From Streptomyces fagopyri (lineage in GTDB: Bacteria > Actinomycetota > Actinomycetes > Streptomycetales > Streptomycetaceae), in the NCBI RefSeq assembly GCF_009498275.1, contig NZ_CP045643.1, forward strand, positions 3,038,001 to 3,102,000: a stretch of DNA of 64,000 nucleotides, given 5' to 3'. Below, piece after piece: positions 8,625-17,620 of this stretch. Within the stretch, counting starts at the first letter, position 1, and each line of letters begins with the position of its first letter. Under the pieces are notes generated by a model. It made no database searches. It saw nothing but the letters and a program-made list of their open reading frames with translations, and had not been told where the DNA came from. A program made the position numbers and the translations under genes.

Positions 8625-8762
8625 GTCTTCCCCTTCGGAGACATTGCCCGAACGAATGCGTTCAAGCTTTTTCGCACGTTAGGCAGATATATACCGCAAA
8701 TCAAACACGAAACGGGCTAATCACCCTTGTGCCGCAACGAACTCGGGCTGCAGCGGAGTTCC
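8625..8762. promoter_or_regulatory. hupS upstream region with AT-rich promoter core
   Basis: Reading on the reverse strand toward hupS, the sequence gcggtatatatctgcc (around 8683-8698) is the only strongly AT-rich block nearby and is a likely -10 area. A 5-bp inverted repeat gaacg-aatg-cgttc lies inside the leader. Exact boxes are not certain. Confidence 0.4.
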
Positions 8763-8993
8763 TCAGCGTTCCCCTTCGAGGAATCGGCCCTCGTCGAGGT
8801 CGGTGGTGAACCGCTCCAGCCGCCTTGCCGCATCGGCGAGATCGTGCTTGGCCACGGCCGTAATGACCAGCAGCTTCCGGGTCAGCGCCATCCGTACGCC
8901 CTCCGGGACTTGCAGTGCACGCACTCTTGTGTGCGCTTCCTTGAGTTGGACCGCGACTGCCGTATAGAGCTGGAGTTGGCCGTCGTGTTCCAT
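8763..8993 (-). CDS. conserved hypothetical protein, 76 residues
   Basis: This small, mostly helical, charged protein starts MEHDGQLQLYTAVAVQLKEA and has the core VRALQVPEGVRMALTRKLLV. It ends in a charged segment (RRLERFTTDLDEGRFLEGER). I do not recognise a functional family. There is no signal peptide or membrane segment; a long amphipathic helical hairpin is likely. ATG at 8993 gives the compact product; the open frame further upstream lacks sensible sequence. It lies between hupS and leuD on the same strand, separated from leuD by a terminator. Confidence 0.75.
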   Translation of the reverse strand: MEHDGQLQLYTAVAVQLKEAHTRVRALQVPEGVRMALTRKLLVITAVAKHDLADAARRLERFTTDLDEGRFLEGER

Positions 8994-9180
8994 GCACAGA
9001 TTGTGCCATCTGGGGCGAGTTGTCGCCTGCCCAGGGGGTAACTGCCGCGCTCCGAGGGGGTCCTGGAGGCCTCGGGGCGCCATCGCCACAAGCCGTGCGT
9101 ACCTAGGCAATTCCCTTTGGAAATGCGGTAGTTGGTGCCCTTCGAGGCGGCGCGCGGAGGCCTTCCGGGGGCAGACGCAG

Positions 9181-9214
9181 CTGTACCCCCAACCGTCCAC
9201 GATTGGGGGTACAG
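9181..9214 (-). terminator. terminator of the leuCD operon
   Basis: A perfect 12-bp inverted repeat (ctgtacccccaa and ttgggggtacag) with a ten-base loop lies 70 bases past the leuD stop. It lacks a long T run, as is common in Streptomyces. Confidence 0.75.
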
Positions 9215-9282
9215 AGGGGTGTTGCGGTGGCTGAAATCAGCTGTGCGACGGTCGCGCGGCGGGTCGCGCCGCGCGCCGGACG

Positions 9283-9876
9283 TCAGACCTGGAGCGTCTT
9301 CGGCTTGTACGACGGCCGCTTGACCTCGTACTCCGCGATGTCGCCCTCGTTCTGGAGGGTGATGGAGATGTCGTCCAGGCCGTTCAGCAGCCGCCAGCGG
9401 GCGTTCTCGTCGAGTTCGAAGGCGGCGGTGATGCCCTCGGCGCGCACCTCGCGGGCCTCCAGGTCGACCGTGATCTCGGCCTGCGGGTCCTTCTCGGCGA
9501 GTTCCTGCAGCGCGTCCACGGTCTTCTGCTCCAGAACCACCGTGAGCAGGCCGTTCTTGAGCGAGTTGCCCCGGAAGATGTCCGCGAAGCGGGACGAGAC
9601 GACGGCCTTGAAGCCGTAGTTCTGCAGGGCCCAGACGGCGTGCTCGCGGGAGGAGCCCGTACCGAAGTCGGGGCCCGCGACCAGGACCGTGGCGCCCTTG
9701 CGCTCGGGCTGGTTGAGGATGAAGGACGGGTCCTTGCGCCAGGCCTCGAAGAGCCCGTCCTCGAAGCCGTCCCTGGTCACCTTCTTGAGCCAGTGGGCGG
9801 GGATGATCTGGTCGGTGTCGACGTTGCTGCGGCGCAGCGGGACGGCCCGGCCGGTGTGCGTGGTGAATGCTTCCAT
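9283..9876 (-). CDS. leuD: 3-isopropylmalate dehydratase small subunit
   Basis: LeuD is the swivelling small subunit of isopropylmalate isomerase in leucine synthesis. The 197-residue protein shows [20 protein letters not shown] near the N-terminus and [20 protein letters not shown] near residue 70, the YLRT-equivalent and active-site blocks of the family. It begins three bases after the leuC stop, so the two subunits are co-translated. It probably also serves the citramalate branch started by cimA at 42951. Confidence 0.96.
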   Translation of the reverse strand: MEAFTTHTGRAVPLRRSNVDTDQIIPAHWLKKVTRDGFEDGLFEAWRKDPSFILNQPERKGATVLVAGPDFGTGSSREHAVWALQNYGFKAVVSSRFADIFRGNSLKNGLLTVVLEQKTVDALQELAEKDPQAEITVDLEAREVRAEGITAAFELDENARWRLLNGLDDISITLQNEGDIAEYEVKRPSYKPKTLQV

Positions 9877-9879
9877 GGC

Positions 9880-11307
9880 TTATCGGACTCCAGCGGGCGT
9901 ACGGGCGTCGGACAGGTCGGCCGGGGAGGCCAGATGGCCCAGCACGGCGGTGGCGGCGGCGACCTGCGGGGAGACCAGGTGCGTACGGCCGCCCTTGCCC
10001 TGCCTGCCCTCGAAGTTGCGGTTGGAGGTGGACGCGGAGCGCTCACCGGGGGCCAGCTGGTCGGGGTTCATGCCCAGACACATCGAGCAGCCCGCGTGCC
10101 GCCATTCGGCGCCGGCTTCCTTGAAGACGACGTCCAGGCCCTCGGAGACGGCCTGCAGACCGACCCGCGCGGATCCGGGGACCACCAGCATCCGTACGCC
10201 CTCGGCGACTTTGCGGCCCTCGACGATCGCGGCGGCGGCCCGCAGATCCTCGATGCGACCGTTGGTGCACGAACCTACGAAGACGGTGTCGACCTCGATG
10301 TCGCGCAGCGGCTGTCCGGCGGTCAACCCCATGTATTCCAGGGCCTTTTCGGCGGCGAAGCGCTCCGAAGCGTCTTCGTACGAAGCCGGATCGGGGACGG
10401 CCGCCGAAAGCGGGGCGCCCTGACCGGGGTTGGTGCCCCAGGTGACGAACGGGGCCAGCGAGGGACCGTCGATGACGACCTCGGCGTCGAAGACCGCGTC
10501 CTCGTCCGTCCTCAGCGTCTTCCAGTAGGCGACCGCCGCGTCCCAGTCCTCGCCCTCGGGCGCGTGGGCGCGTCCCGCGAGATAGGCGAAGGTCGTCTCG
10601 TCGGGGGCGATCATGCCCGCGCGGGCGCCGGCCTCGATCGACATGTTGCAGATGGTCATCCGGGCCTCCATCGAGAGCTTCTCGATGGCGGAGCCGCGGT
10701 ATTCCAGGATGTAGCCCTGGCCGCCGCCGGTGCCGATCCTGGCGATGATCGCCAGGATCAGGTCCTTGGCGGTGACGCCCTCGGGCAGCTCGCCGTCGAC
10801 CGTGATGGCCATGGTCCTGGGACGGGCCAGCGGCAGCGTCTGGGTGGCCAGCACGTGCTCGACCTGCGAGGTGCCGATGCCGAACGCCAGCGCGCCGAAG
10901 GCGCCGTGCGTGGAGGTGTGCGAGTCGCCGCAGACCACGGTGGTGCCCGGCTGGGTCAGGCCCAGCTGCGGTCCCACGACGTGGACGACACCCTGCTCGA
11001 CGTCGCCCAGCGAGTGCAGGCGCACACCGAACTCGGCGCAGTTCTTGCGCAGCGTCTCCAGCTGGGCCCGGGAGACCGGGTCCGCGATGGGCTTGTCGAT
11101 GTCGAGGGTCGGGGTGTTGTGATCCTCGGTGGCGATGGTGAGGTCGAGACGCCGCACCGGGCGCCCCGCCTGACGGAGACCGTCGAAGGCCTGGGGGCTG
11201 GTCACCTCGTGCAGCAGGTGCAGATCGATGTAGAGGAGGTCGGGCTCGCCCTCGGCGCGCCGGACGACATGGTCGTCCCAGACCTTCTCCGCGAGTGTCC
11301 TACCCAT
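9880..11307 (-). CDS. leuC: 3-isopropylmalate dehydratase large subunit
   Basis: LeuC carries the 4Fe-4S cluster of isopropylmalate isomerase. The 475-residue aconitase-fold protein includes [34 protein letters not shown] (first cluster cysteine) and [17 protein letters not shown] (the other two cysteines). Length is standard. It reads divergently from ndgR, whose product is expected to control it through the 190-bp shared region. The ATG at 11307 starts [15 protein letters not shown]. Confidence 0.97.
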   Translation of the reverse strand: MGRTLAEKVWDDHVVRRAEGEPDLLYIDLHLLHEVTSPQAFDGLRQAGRPVRRLDLTIATEDHNTPTLDIDKPIADPVSRAQLETLRKNCAEFGVRLHSLGDVEQGVVHVVGPQLGLTQPGTTVVCGDSHTSTHGAFGALAFGIGTSQVEHVLATQTLPLARPRTMAITVDGELPEGVTAKDLILAIIARIGTGGGQGYILEYRGSAIEKLSMEARMTICNMSIEAGARAGMIAPDETTFAYLAGRAHAPEGEDWDAAVAYWKTLRTDEDAVFDAEVVIDGPSLAPFVTWGTNPGQGAPLSAAVPDPASYEDASERFAAEKALEYMGLTAGQPLRDIEVDTVFVGSCTNGRIEDLRAAAAIVEGRKVAEGVRMLVVPGSARVGLQAVSEGLDVVFKEAGAEWRHAGCSMCLGMNPDQLAPGERSASTSNRNFEGRQGKGGRTHLVSPQVAAATAVLGHLASPADLSDARTPAGVR

Positions 11308-11497
11308 CGCTTTCCCTCCGGCCGGCCTGTGTGGCGCCGGCCCAACTAGAGATTTCCGGGGCGGCAGACGTTCGTACCCCTCGTCCGGACGTCGTCCGCC
11401 AGGCCCGTTGGTCCGCGGGCCGCTGTGTCTACAAGGGTGGCGCTTTCCACCGGAAATTGAACTTGCGTTTCACAGAGTGAGACGCGAGTATCGTTTC
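11308..11497. promoter_or_regulatory. leuC-ndgR divergent control region with candidate IclR-type operators
   Basis: Two overlapping inverted repeats lie just upstream of ndgR: TTTCC-acc-GGAAA at 11444-11456 and GAAA-(11)-TTTC at 11453-11471. NdgR is known in S. coelicolor to bind the leuC promoter; whether these are the bound bases is my inference. Confidence 0.5.
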
Positions 11498-12214
11498 ATG
11501 GACAACAGTAGCGGCGTCGGCGTACTGGACAAGGCAGCCCTTGTCCTGAGCGCTCTGGAGTCCGGTCCGGCCACCCTCGCGGGTCTGGTCGCGGCGACCG
11601 GACTGGCACGACCCACGGCACATCGTCTCGCCGTGGCGCTGGAACACCACCGCATGGTGGCGCGCGACATGCAGGGGCGCTTCATTCTCGGACCGCGCCT
11701 CTCCGAGCTGGCCGCGGCCGCCGGTGAGGACCGTCTGCTCGCCACGGCGGGCCCGGTGCTCACGCATCTGCGGGACATCACGGGCGAGAGCGCCCAGCTC
11801 TACCGCCGCCAGGGCGACATGCGCATCTGTGTCGCGGCGGCCGAGCGTCTGTCCGGCCTTCGGGACACCGTCCCGGTCGGTTCCACGCTCACCATGAAGG
11901 CCGGGTCCTCGGCCCAGATCCTGATGGCCTGGGAGGAGCCGGAGCGGCTGCACCGGGGCCTGCAGGGCGCCCGCTTCACGGCGACGGCGCTGTCGGGCGT
12001 ACGGCGCCGGGGCTGGGCCCAGTCGATCGGCGAGCGCGAGCCGGGTGTGGCCTCCGTCTCCGCGCCGGTGCGCGGACCGTCGAACCGCGTGGTGGCCGCC
12101 GTCTCGGTCTCCGGGCCGATCGAGCGCCTGACCCGGCATCCGGGCCGGATGCACGCCCAGGCGGTCATCGACGCCGCCGGCCGTCTCTCCGAGGCCCTGC
12201 GCCGCACCGGCTGA
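11498..12214 (+). CDS. ndgR: IclR-family amino-acid regulator NdgR
   Basis: This 238-residue regulator has an N-terminal winged helix-turn-helix (LAGLVAATGLARPTAHRLAV, residues 25-50) and a C-terminal IclR effector domain with SAQLYRRQGDMRICVA and TMKAGSSAQILMAWEEPERL. NdgR in S. coelicolor controls leucine and sulfur amino-acid genes and influences antibiotic production; its position divergent from leuCD is the conserved arrangement. The ATG at 11498 is chosen; residues encoded further upstream are in the promoter region. Autoregulation through the shared intergenic region is likely. Confidence 0.93.
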   Translation: MDNSSGVGVLDKAALVLSALESGPATLAGLVAATGLARPTAHRLAVALEHHRMVARDMQGRFILGPRLSELAAAAGEDRLLATAGPVLTHLRDITGESAQLYRRQGDMRICVAAAERLSGLRDTVPVGSTLTMKAGSSAQILMAWEEPERLHRGLQGARFTATALSGVRRRGWAQSIGEREPGVASVSAPVRGPSNRVVAAVSVSGPIERLTRHPGRMHAQAVIDAAGRLSEALRRTG

Positions 12215-12409
12215 TCCGCACTCCGGGTGTGTCCCGGGGGACGAGCCGGCCTCAACGCCGCGGCAGGCCCGTCCCCCGGCCCGCACGACCACAGGAGTGC
12301 GAGGAGCCCCCCGCCCGGCCACGGACGACCCGCGCAGCCCGCCGGACCACCACCCCCGCAGGAGCGCGAGAAGCCGCGCGTTCGGCCTCGAACGCCCGGC
12401 GCGGGCCGG

Positions 12410-12958
12410 TCAACCCGCGCCTCCCCCGATCTGCGACTCCGTCTCCTCCGCCGCTGCCCGGGGCGACCGGTGCGCGAACCGGTCCGCCGCCCGCCGCCCC
12501 CGCTTCTCCACCGGCAGGGACCCGTGCGCGGCGGCCAGTCCGAAGGGCGGCATGTCCGCGTAGATCGACTCGTACGACCCCTCCGGCACGACGTACGTCT
12601 CGTGCCAGATCCCCACGTGCTGCCGGAGCCCGCCCGCCCGCTCCTTGCGGTTGATGATCACCCACGCCTTGTGGTGGAACATGTCGGGCGCCGACGCGTA
12701 CACGTAGAGCTTCTCCTTGGACTCCCAGTACTGGACGACGTAGTACGTGCGCGGCGACGCCGTCAGCAGGACGCGGCCGAGCAGGCCCCGGCGGGGCTCC
12801 TTCTCCAGCTCCCGCACCATGCGCAGCATGGCGAAGAACACCGGTACCCACTGGTGCACCGCCCAGAAGTGGTTGACGCGCATACCGATCAACAGGACGA
12901 CCACGTCCCCCTCGGCGGCTGCGGTGGTACGGCCTGCGGTCACACGGGTGCCGGACAT
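12410..12958 (-). CDS. DUF4188 domain protein
   Basis: The 182-residue protein matches the DUF4188 family: VVVLLIGMRVNHFWAVHQWV, SPRTYYVVQYWESKEKLYVY and ADMPPFGLAAAHGSLPVEKR. The fold resembles dimeric ferredoxin-like monooxygenase domains (heme/antibiotic monooxygenase-like), but catalysis is unproven. The C-terminal 25 residues are low-complexity. ATG at 12958 follows a ggggacgag ribosome site. It is divergent from a MerR regulator gene 82 bases away, which very probably controls it. Confidence 0.88.
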   Translation of the reverse strand: MSGTRVTAGRTTAAAEGDVVVLLIGMRVNHFWAVHQWVPVFFAMLRMVRELEKEPRRGLLGRVLLTASPRTYYVVQYWESKEKLYVYASAPDMFHHKAWVIINRKERAGGLRQHVGIWHETYVVPEGSYESIYADMPPFGLAAAHGSLPVEKRGRRAADRFAHRSPRAAAEETESQIGGGAG

Positions 12959-12984
12959 CTCGTCCCCTCCGTTGGTGAGCGGCG

Positions 12985-13019
12985 CTATCCGATGGCGCCA
13001 TGCTTGGATAGTGGCGCCA
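12985..13019. promoter_or_regulatory. candidate MerR operator between the divergent genes
   Basis: An exact inverted repeat ctatcc (12985-12990) and ggatag (13006-13011) overlaps two copies of the palindrome tggcgcca (12993-13000 and 13012-13019), which are 19 bases apart. MerR proteins bind such dyads within long-spacer promoters, so this is the probable site controlling the DUF4188 gene and the regulator. Confidence 0.55.
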
Positions 13020-13039
13020 CCCAACGAAGGGCGCAAGAG

Positions 13040-13684
13040 ATGCGGCTGGCGGAGTTGAGCGAGCGGAGCGGGGTGTCCACCGCGACGATCAAGTACTACC
13101 TGCGGGAAGGGCTGTTGGCTCCCGGGCGCCAGGTCAACGCGACCACGGCGGACTACGACGAGAGCCAGTTGCGCCGGCTGCGGCTGGTGCGGGCGCTGAT
13201 CCAGGTGGGCCGGGTGCCGGTGGCCACGGCCAGGGAGGTCCTCGGGCACGTCGACGACGAGTCCCTGGGCCGGACGATCCGGCTGGGGGCGGCCCTGTGG
13301 GCGCTGCCGCAGGAGCCCGAGCCGGACGATCAGGACCCGGCCGTGCGGTCCGCGCGCCGCGAGGTGGACCAGTTGCTGGCGGACCTGGGCTGGGAGACCG
13401 CGCGGGAACTCGCCCCGCTCTCCCCCGTGCACCGTTCGCTGGTGGCGGCGGTGGCGACGCTGATCCGGCTCGGCTATTCCTGGGATGCGGAACTCCTCAC
13501 ACCGTACGCGGAGTTGATGCACCAGGTGGCCGTGCGGGATCTGGACCACCTGGAGACGCACACGTCCGACGCGGAGCGGGTGGAGACCGCGGTCGCCTCG
13601 GCGGTGCTCTTCGAGCCGGTGCTTCGCGCGCTGCACCGGCTGGCGCAGGAACAGGAGTCCGCTCGGCGGTACGGCATCGAGTGA
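13040..13684 (+). CDS. MerR-family transcriptional regulator
   Basis: The 214-residue protein starts with a classical MerR winged helix (MRLAELSERSGVSTATIKYY) then LREGLLAPGRQVNATTADYD. A dimerisation helix and a helical C-terminal effector domain of about 130 residues follow. No metal-binding cysteines are present, so it is an organic-ligand or orphan type rather than a metal sensor. ATG at 13040 gives the canonical start. The divergent DUF4188 gene is the obvious target. Confidence 0.9.
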   Translation: MRLAELSERSGVSTATIKYYLREGLLAPGRQVNATTADYDESQLRRLRLVRALIQVGRVPVATAREVLGHVDDESLGRTIRLGAALWALPQEPEPDDQDPAVRSARREVDQLLADLGWETARELAPLSPVHRSLVAAVATLIRLGYSWDAELLTPYAELMHQVAVRDLDHLETHTSDAERVETAVASAVLFEPVLRALHRLAQEQESARRYGIE

Positions 13685-13774
13685 GCCGCCGTACGGGCGA
13701 GGCGTCTCGGACCGTACGACGGGAGGAGGCGGGCCGCGCGGCGAAAGGGCCGGGGCGTCCGGGAAACGCCTACA

Positions 13775-13796
13775 GGCCCCCACCGAAGTGGAGGCC
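13775..13796 (-). terminator. hairpin terminator of the tRNA cluster
   Basis: ggcccccac and gtggaggcc form a nine-bp stem with one mismatch around a cgaa tetraloop, 13 bases beyond the last tRNA gene. Confidence 0.65.
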
Positions 13797-13808
13797 CGTA
13801 GGACTCTG

Positions 13809-13881
13809 TACCCCCGACCGGATTCGAACCGGCGCTACTGCCGTGAGAGGGCAGCGTGCTAGGCCGCTACACAACGGGGGC
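13809..13881 (-). tRNA. tRNA-Glu (CTC), copy 3 in transcription order
   Basis: The reverse strand folds as a 73-nt tRNA with acceptor gcccccg/cgggggt, T loop ggttcgaatcc and anticodon CTC in the loop of ctgccctctcacggcag. No CCA is encoded. The sequence is identical to the two other Glu copies in the cluster. Confidence 0.95.
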
Positions 13882-13910
13882 AAGGATCATGCGCTTCCGC
13901 AGAATCCGAG

Positions 13911-13982
13911 CTGGGCTACCAGGACTCGAACCTAGAATGACGGTACCAGAAACCGTAGTGTTGCCAATTACACCATAGCCCA
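13911..13982 (-). tRNA. tRNA-Gln (CTG), copy 2
   Basis: A 72-nt tRNA with acceptor tgggcta/tagccca, anticodon loop ttctggt (CTG) and T arm ggttcgagtcc. It differs from the other Gln gene at paired acceptor and stem bases, so both stay folded. Confidence 0.95.
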
Positions 13983-14015
13983 TAGCGGTTCAGACCATCA
14001 GATGGCCTGGACCAG

Positions 14016-14088
14016 TACCCCCGACCGGATTCGAACCGGCGCTACTGCCGTGAGAGGGCAGCGTGCTAGGCCGCTACACAACGGGGGC
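14016..14088 (-). tRNA. tRNA-Glu (CTC), copy 2
   Basis: Same 73-nt sequence as the tRNA at 13809-13881, with anticodon CTC. Confidence 0.95.
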
Positions 14089-14150
14089 CCTAGCGATCCT
14101 GCATGAGAGGCAGCGGGTGCGACCCGGACTGCCTCCCTGAGAAGGATCTG

Positions 14151-14223
14151 TACCCCCGACCGGATTCGAACCGGCGCTACTGCCGTGAGAGGGCAGCGTG
14201 CTAGGCCGCTACACAACGGGGGC
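14151..14223 (-). tRNA. tRNA-Glu (CTC), copy 1
   Basis: Same 73-nt sequence as the other two Glu copies. The order of transcription is Gln, Glu, Glu, Gln, Glu from high to low coordinates. Confidence 0.95.
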
Positions 14224-14265
14224 TTTGCGGAGCTGGTCTCCGCGGGTGCAGATGAGCTCTGCGAG

Positions 14266-14337
14266 CTGGCCTACCAGGACTCGAACCTAGACTAACGGAA
14301 CCAGAAACCGTCGTGCTGCCAATTACACCATAGGCCA
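14266..14337 (-). tRNA. tRNA-Gln (CTG), copy 1
   Basis: A 72-nt tRNA with acceptor tggccta/taggcca, anticodon CTG and discriminator G. It is the first gene of the tRNA cluster. Confidence 0.95.
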
Positions 14338-14426
14338 CTGAAACTCAATCCCAGTAGGGATCTTGTTTTAGCTTGCGCCTCCGAGCTCCGGCCTTTCGGC
14401 CCGCTCTCGGCGGCGCAGGAAGAACA

Positions 14427-15161
14427 TTACCTGAAGGTGGACGGCGCTCCAAAACGGGTATCGGCGCGGAGGACTGCGGGGAGTTCGGCCAGCGAGACGA
14501 TCCGGTGCGGGCCCGTCGGTGGGCCGCCGACCGCGGTGTGAGTGCCGTCACGGTCGATCCAGACGGAGAGCAGACCCGCGTCGGCTGCGCCGCGTCCGTC
14601 GATCTCCGGGTGGTCGCCGACGTAGGCGACCTGACCGGGCGGCAGGCCGAGGGCCCGGCAGGCGGCGTGGAATGCCTCGGCCGCGGGCTTGGAGACGCCG
14701 AGCTCCGCCGCGCACAGGAGCGCCTCGAACCGGTCGCGCACGCCCAGGACGCGGAGCTTGCGCTCCTGGTTGTGGACGCTGGAGTTGGACAGGACCGCGT
14801 GCCGGTGGCTCTCGGCGAGGGCGTCGAGGGCCGGCAGTACGTCGGGGAAGAGCGCCCATCCCGCCTCGTAGTGCGCCAGATACCGCTGGAACCAGGCGTC
14901 CGCGCGGGCGTCGCCGAGCGGCTCGCCCAGGAACTCCCGCACCCGGTCCCGGCGCTGCCCCTCCCAGTCCGACTCCCCCGCCGCGAACCTCGCCCACTGC
15001 CGGTCGGTGATCTCCCGCCAGCGGGCGAGGGCCTGCTCGACGGACGCGTACCCGTCGAGCAGGCCCTCGGCCACGAGATGCGCGCGCATCCCGGCCCGGT
15101 CCGCTGTCGTGTAGTCGAAGAGCGTGTCGTCGACGTCCCACACCACGGCCCGCACAGTCAT
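14427..15161 (-). CDS. HAD-family hydrolase (phosphatase-like)
   Basis: The 244-residue protein has all HAD motifs: nucleophile motif I VVWDVDDTLFDY at residues 6-17, motif II VLSNSS near residue 120, the conserved lysine in GVSKPAAEAF, and motif III/IV YVGDHPEIDGRGAADAG. A helical cap sits between motifs I and II (about residues 18-85). It probably acts on a small phosphorylated metabolite; the substrate cannot be read from sequence. It starts at ATG 15161 and is separated by 36 bases from the secreted protein gene upstream. Confidence 0.88.
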   Translation of the reverse strand: MTVRAVVWDVDDTLFDYTTADRAGMRAHLVAEGLLDGYASVEQALARWREITDRQWARFAAGESDWEGQRRDRVREFLGEPLGDARADAWFQRYLAHYEAGWALFPDVLPALDALAESHRHAVLSNSSVHNQERKLRVLGVRDRFEALLCAAELGVSKPAAEAFHAACRALGLPPGQVAYVGDHPEIDGRGAADAGLLSVWIDRDGTHTAVGGPPTGPHRIVSLAELPAVLRADTRFGAPSTFR

Positions 15162-15197
15162 GGTCCGACGGTAACCCCGGGCGGGCCGGGGCGTCCG

Positions 15198-17429
15198 TCA
15201 GTCGACGGTGGTCGTACCGGTCAGGAGGAGGCCGGGTCCTTCGTCGTCACGCGGCGCGGCGGTCAGCTTCCAGGTGTACGTGCCCCGGGGCGCCCTGCCC
15301 CCCGCCGTGGTCGCGCCGTCCCACGAGGCGCGCACCGCGGCGGCGGTGGAGGTGCCGGTGAGGGTGCGGACGACCGTGCCGGTGGCGCTGATCAGCTGGA
15401 GGGTCCAGGCCGAGGGCTTGCTCAGCTGCCAGACGGGCTGCCACGGTTCGGCGGTCGTCGGGCCGGGCGCGGCGTCGGTCTGGGCCTCCATCTGCGCGAG
15501 CGGCGAGGTGGGCACGCCCGCGGTGACGAGCGCCACCTGGCCGCGGTCGGTCAGGTGGGCGACGTTGCCGCCGAAGCGGTCGACGGTCCAGCGGCCGGTG
15601 TTGCCGCCCGTGTCCCGGTCGGTCGCCGGCAGCACGGCCAGCGTGCGGGTGGTCGCCGATCCCGCGTGGAAGTCCGTGAGCAGCAGTTCGTGCGTGGTGC
15701 GGTTCTCGCGGACCAGGTAGCCGTCGGCGAGCCGGGCCTGGCCGGCCGGCACGGTGATGGCGCGGCCGGTCGCGCGGTCGTAGACGCCCGCGGGACCGGA
15801 CGCGCCGCAGCTCCAGTACAGCCAGGCGTCGACGGCCTGGATCTCGCTGGGCGTGCACGGGGCGCCGGTGGCCACGGTGGCAGGGTTCTTCCTCGACTTC
15901 AGGTCGTACGCCACGACGCTGCCGAGGGAGCTGCCCGGCGTCCACAGGCGCTGGCCCCAGACGGCGGCGGCGGTGCGGGTGCGGTCGAGCGCGGTCTCGC
16001 CGCCGGCGCCGCGCGGGAAGTCGGCGACCTTCTGCGCGCCCGGCGTTCCGCCGTTGTAGAGGACGTAGCGGCCGGTGCCCGTGCCGATGCGTCCGCCGGA
16101 GGAGCCGGTGGCCACGGTCGCGTACGTGTTGGGTGTGCGTCCGGTGACGTGGACGGACTCCTTGCCGTCCGCGCCCGTGGACAGGTAGGCGAAGCCGCCG
16201 TCGCCGAGTGCCTCGAACTGGGGGCAGGCCACGTCGCCGGCCAGGCACGGCGAGGGGTTCAGCAGTGAGGCGCGGTGGGTCTGGGGCCCGGCCGGGCGGC
16301 CGGCGGCGTCGAGCTGGACGCCGTGGACGGCGTCGTAGCCGCCCTGGTCGGTGGTGTTGCCGTACATCAGGAGCTCTCCGCCGGCGAGCATGATGCCCTC
16401 GATCGTCGCCCGGTTCGCCTCGACGTCGAGCACCGGCGCGGCGGTGGCGCCGGTCCCGGTGGGCGTGACCCGGTAGACGTGCCAGTCGGCGCTGGACGGG
16501 CCCGCCGTGGCGAGCAGACCGCCGTCGAGGGTGGGGGTGTAGCTGCCGCTGGAGCGGTCGATGACCGTGGTCCGCACGCCGTCGGCCAGGGAGATGCCCA
16601 CCAGCCGGTAGGTGTCGGGGCTGAAGACCACGGACGGGTCGGCGAGCATCAGCTGGTCGCCGACGACGCCCTGGATCTTGTAGTCGCCGTAGGTGGGGGC
16701 GGGTACGGGGTCGGTGCCAGGTGCCGCGTCGATCCGGGCCACCCTGTTCCCGGCGACGAGCCAGCGGTCGTTGAACCTGACCGGTCCCGTGGAGGTCACG
16801 CCGGTGACGTAGGAGCGGAAGGTGCCGTCGGCGAGGTCGATCAGGCCGAGCGAGTCGACGCCGTCGAGGGTGTAGCCGACGGCGAGCCTGCGCACCGAGC
16901 CGCCCGTGCGGAACACGCCGTCCGGCGCCGCCCCGGACGGCAGGCCGGTGACCGGGAGGTCGGTGGTGGTGCCGTCGCCTGCCGCGCGCAGGACGTGCAG
17001 GGCGCCGTCCGCGTCCTGGGTGAGCGCGCTCCAGCCGACGGCGGCCTTGTAGGTCTGCCCCTGGGGCACGGTGAGGGTGACACTCACCCCGGTGGACTGG
17101 TGCTTCTGGGTGACGGTGCCGACTCCCCCGGTGGTGATCACGTCGGTGCCGGTGGCCAGGTCGTCCGGGCCGGCGTGCGCGGGCGGCGTGTAGCCCGGGT
17201 GGTCCGCCCAGTGAGCCGTCGACGATCCGGTGTCGGGCAGCGTGTAACGGAAACCGGAGGCTCCGGCCCAGCCGAAGAGCACCTCGGGGGGCGTGGCCCG
17301 GTTCAGCTGGACCGTGGCGACCGGGGTGTCGGCGGCCGGCGCGGCCTGGGCGGGCACGGTCCGCACCGCGCAGGTCAGAGCCACGGCTCCGCTGAGGGCC
17401 AGCCCGACAAGTCTTCGTGAACGGGTCAC
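15198..17429 (-). CDS. large secreted protein with C-terminal FlgD-like Ig domain
   Basis: This 743-residue protein has a Sec signal peptide (TRSRRLVGLALSGAVALTCA, cleavage near AQA-AP). The body is a long beta-rich region with repeated blades resembling a beta-propeller. The last 80 residues (SAWTLQLISATGTVVRTLTG onward, then DGATTAGGRAPRGTYTWKLT) match the FlgD/Ig-like domain found at the end of many secreted actinobacterial proteins. Function is unknown; cell-surface or extracellular binding is likely. GTG at 17429 is preceded by a strong ggggagg ribosome site. It is not in an obvious operon. Confidence 0.8.
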   Translation of the reverse strand: MTRSRRLVGLALSGAVALTCAVRTVPAQAAPAADTPVATVQLNRATPPEVLFGWAGASGFRYTLPDTGSSTAHWADHPGYTPPAHAGPDDLATGTDVITTGGVGTVTQKHQSTGVSVTLTVPQGQTYKAAVGWSALTQDADGALHVLRAAGDGTTTDLPVTGLPSGAAPDGVFRTGGSVRRLAVGYTLDGVDSLGLIDLADGTFRSYVTGVTSTGPVRFNDRWLVAGNRVARIDAAPGTDPVPAPTYGDYKIQGVVGDQLMLADPSVVFSPDTYRLVGISLADGVRTTVIDRSSGSYTPTLDGGLLATAGPSSADWHVYRVTPTGTGATAAPVLDVEANRATIEGIMLAGGELLMYGNTTDQGGYDAVHGVQLDAAGRPAGPQTHRASLLNPSPCLAGDVACPQFEALGDGGFAYLSTGADGKESVHVTGRTPNTYATVATGSSGGRIGTGTGRYVLYNGGTPGAQKVADFPRGAGGETALDRTRTAAAVWGQRLWTPGSSLGSVVAYDLKSRKNPATVATGAPCTPSEIQAVDAWLYWSCGASGPAGVYDRATGRAITVPAGQARLADGYLVRENRTTHELLLTDFHAGSATTRTLAVLPATDRDTGGNTGRWTVDRFGGNVAHLTDRGQVALVTAGVPTSPLAQMEAQTDAAPGPTTAEPWQPVWQLSKPSAWTLQLISATGTVVRTLTGTSTAAAVRASWDGATTAGGRAPRGTYTWKLTAAPRDDEGPGLLLTGTTTVD

Positions 17430-17552
17430 GTCCGCCTCCCCTGGAACATGGTGAGCAGGCGCGTCACGCGCCTGCTCGGACATCCAAAGGGGTTTCTGGG
17501 GGCGGGAGTTGACAGGAAGGGTGAACTCCCGGCGACCACTGGGTGTACAGCG

Positions 17553-17585
17553 GCGGGGCGGCGTCCGAACCGGACGCCGCCCCGC
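17553..17585 (-). terminator. terminator of gltX
   Basis: A perfect 15-bp stem (gcggggcggcgtccg and cggacgccgccccgc) with a three-base loop lies 35 bases past the gltX stop. Confidence 0.85.
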
Positions 17586-17620
17586 TGTCAGTGTGCCGTG
17601 TGGTCCGCCGGGACGGACCG

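Noticed and set aside
8645..8670. LexA-type SOS box before hupS
   Set aside because: The gaacg-aatg-cgttc dyad has six bases between gaac and gttc, whereas the actinobacterial LexA box has four.
13809..14337. Integrated element at the tRNA cluster
   Set aside because: tRNA genes are common integration sites, but there is no integrase, no att duplication and no foreign composition; the repeated sequences are the tRNA copies themselves.
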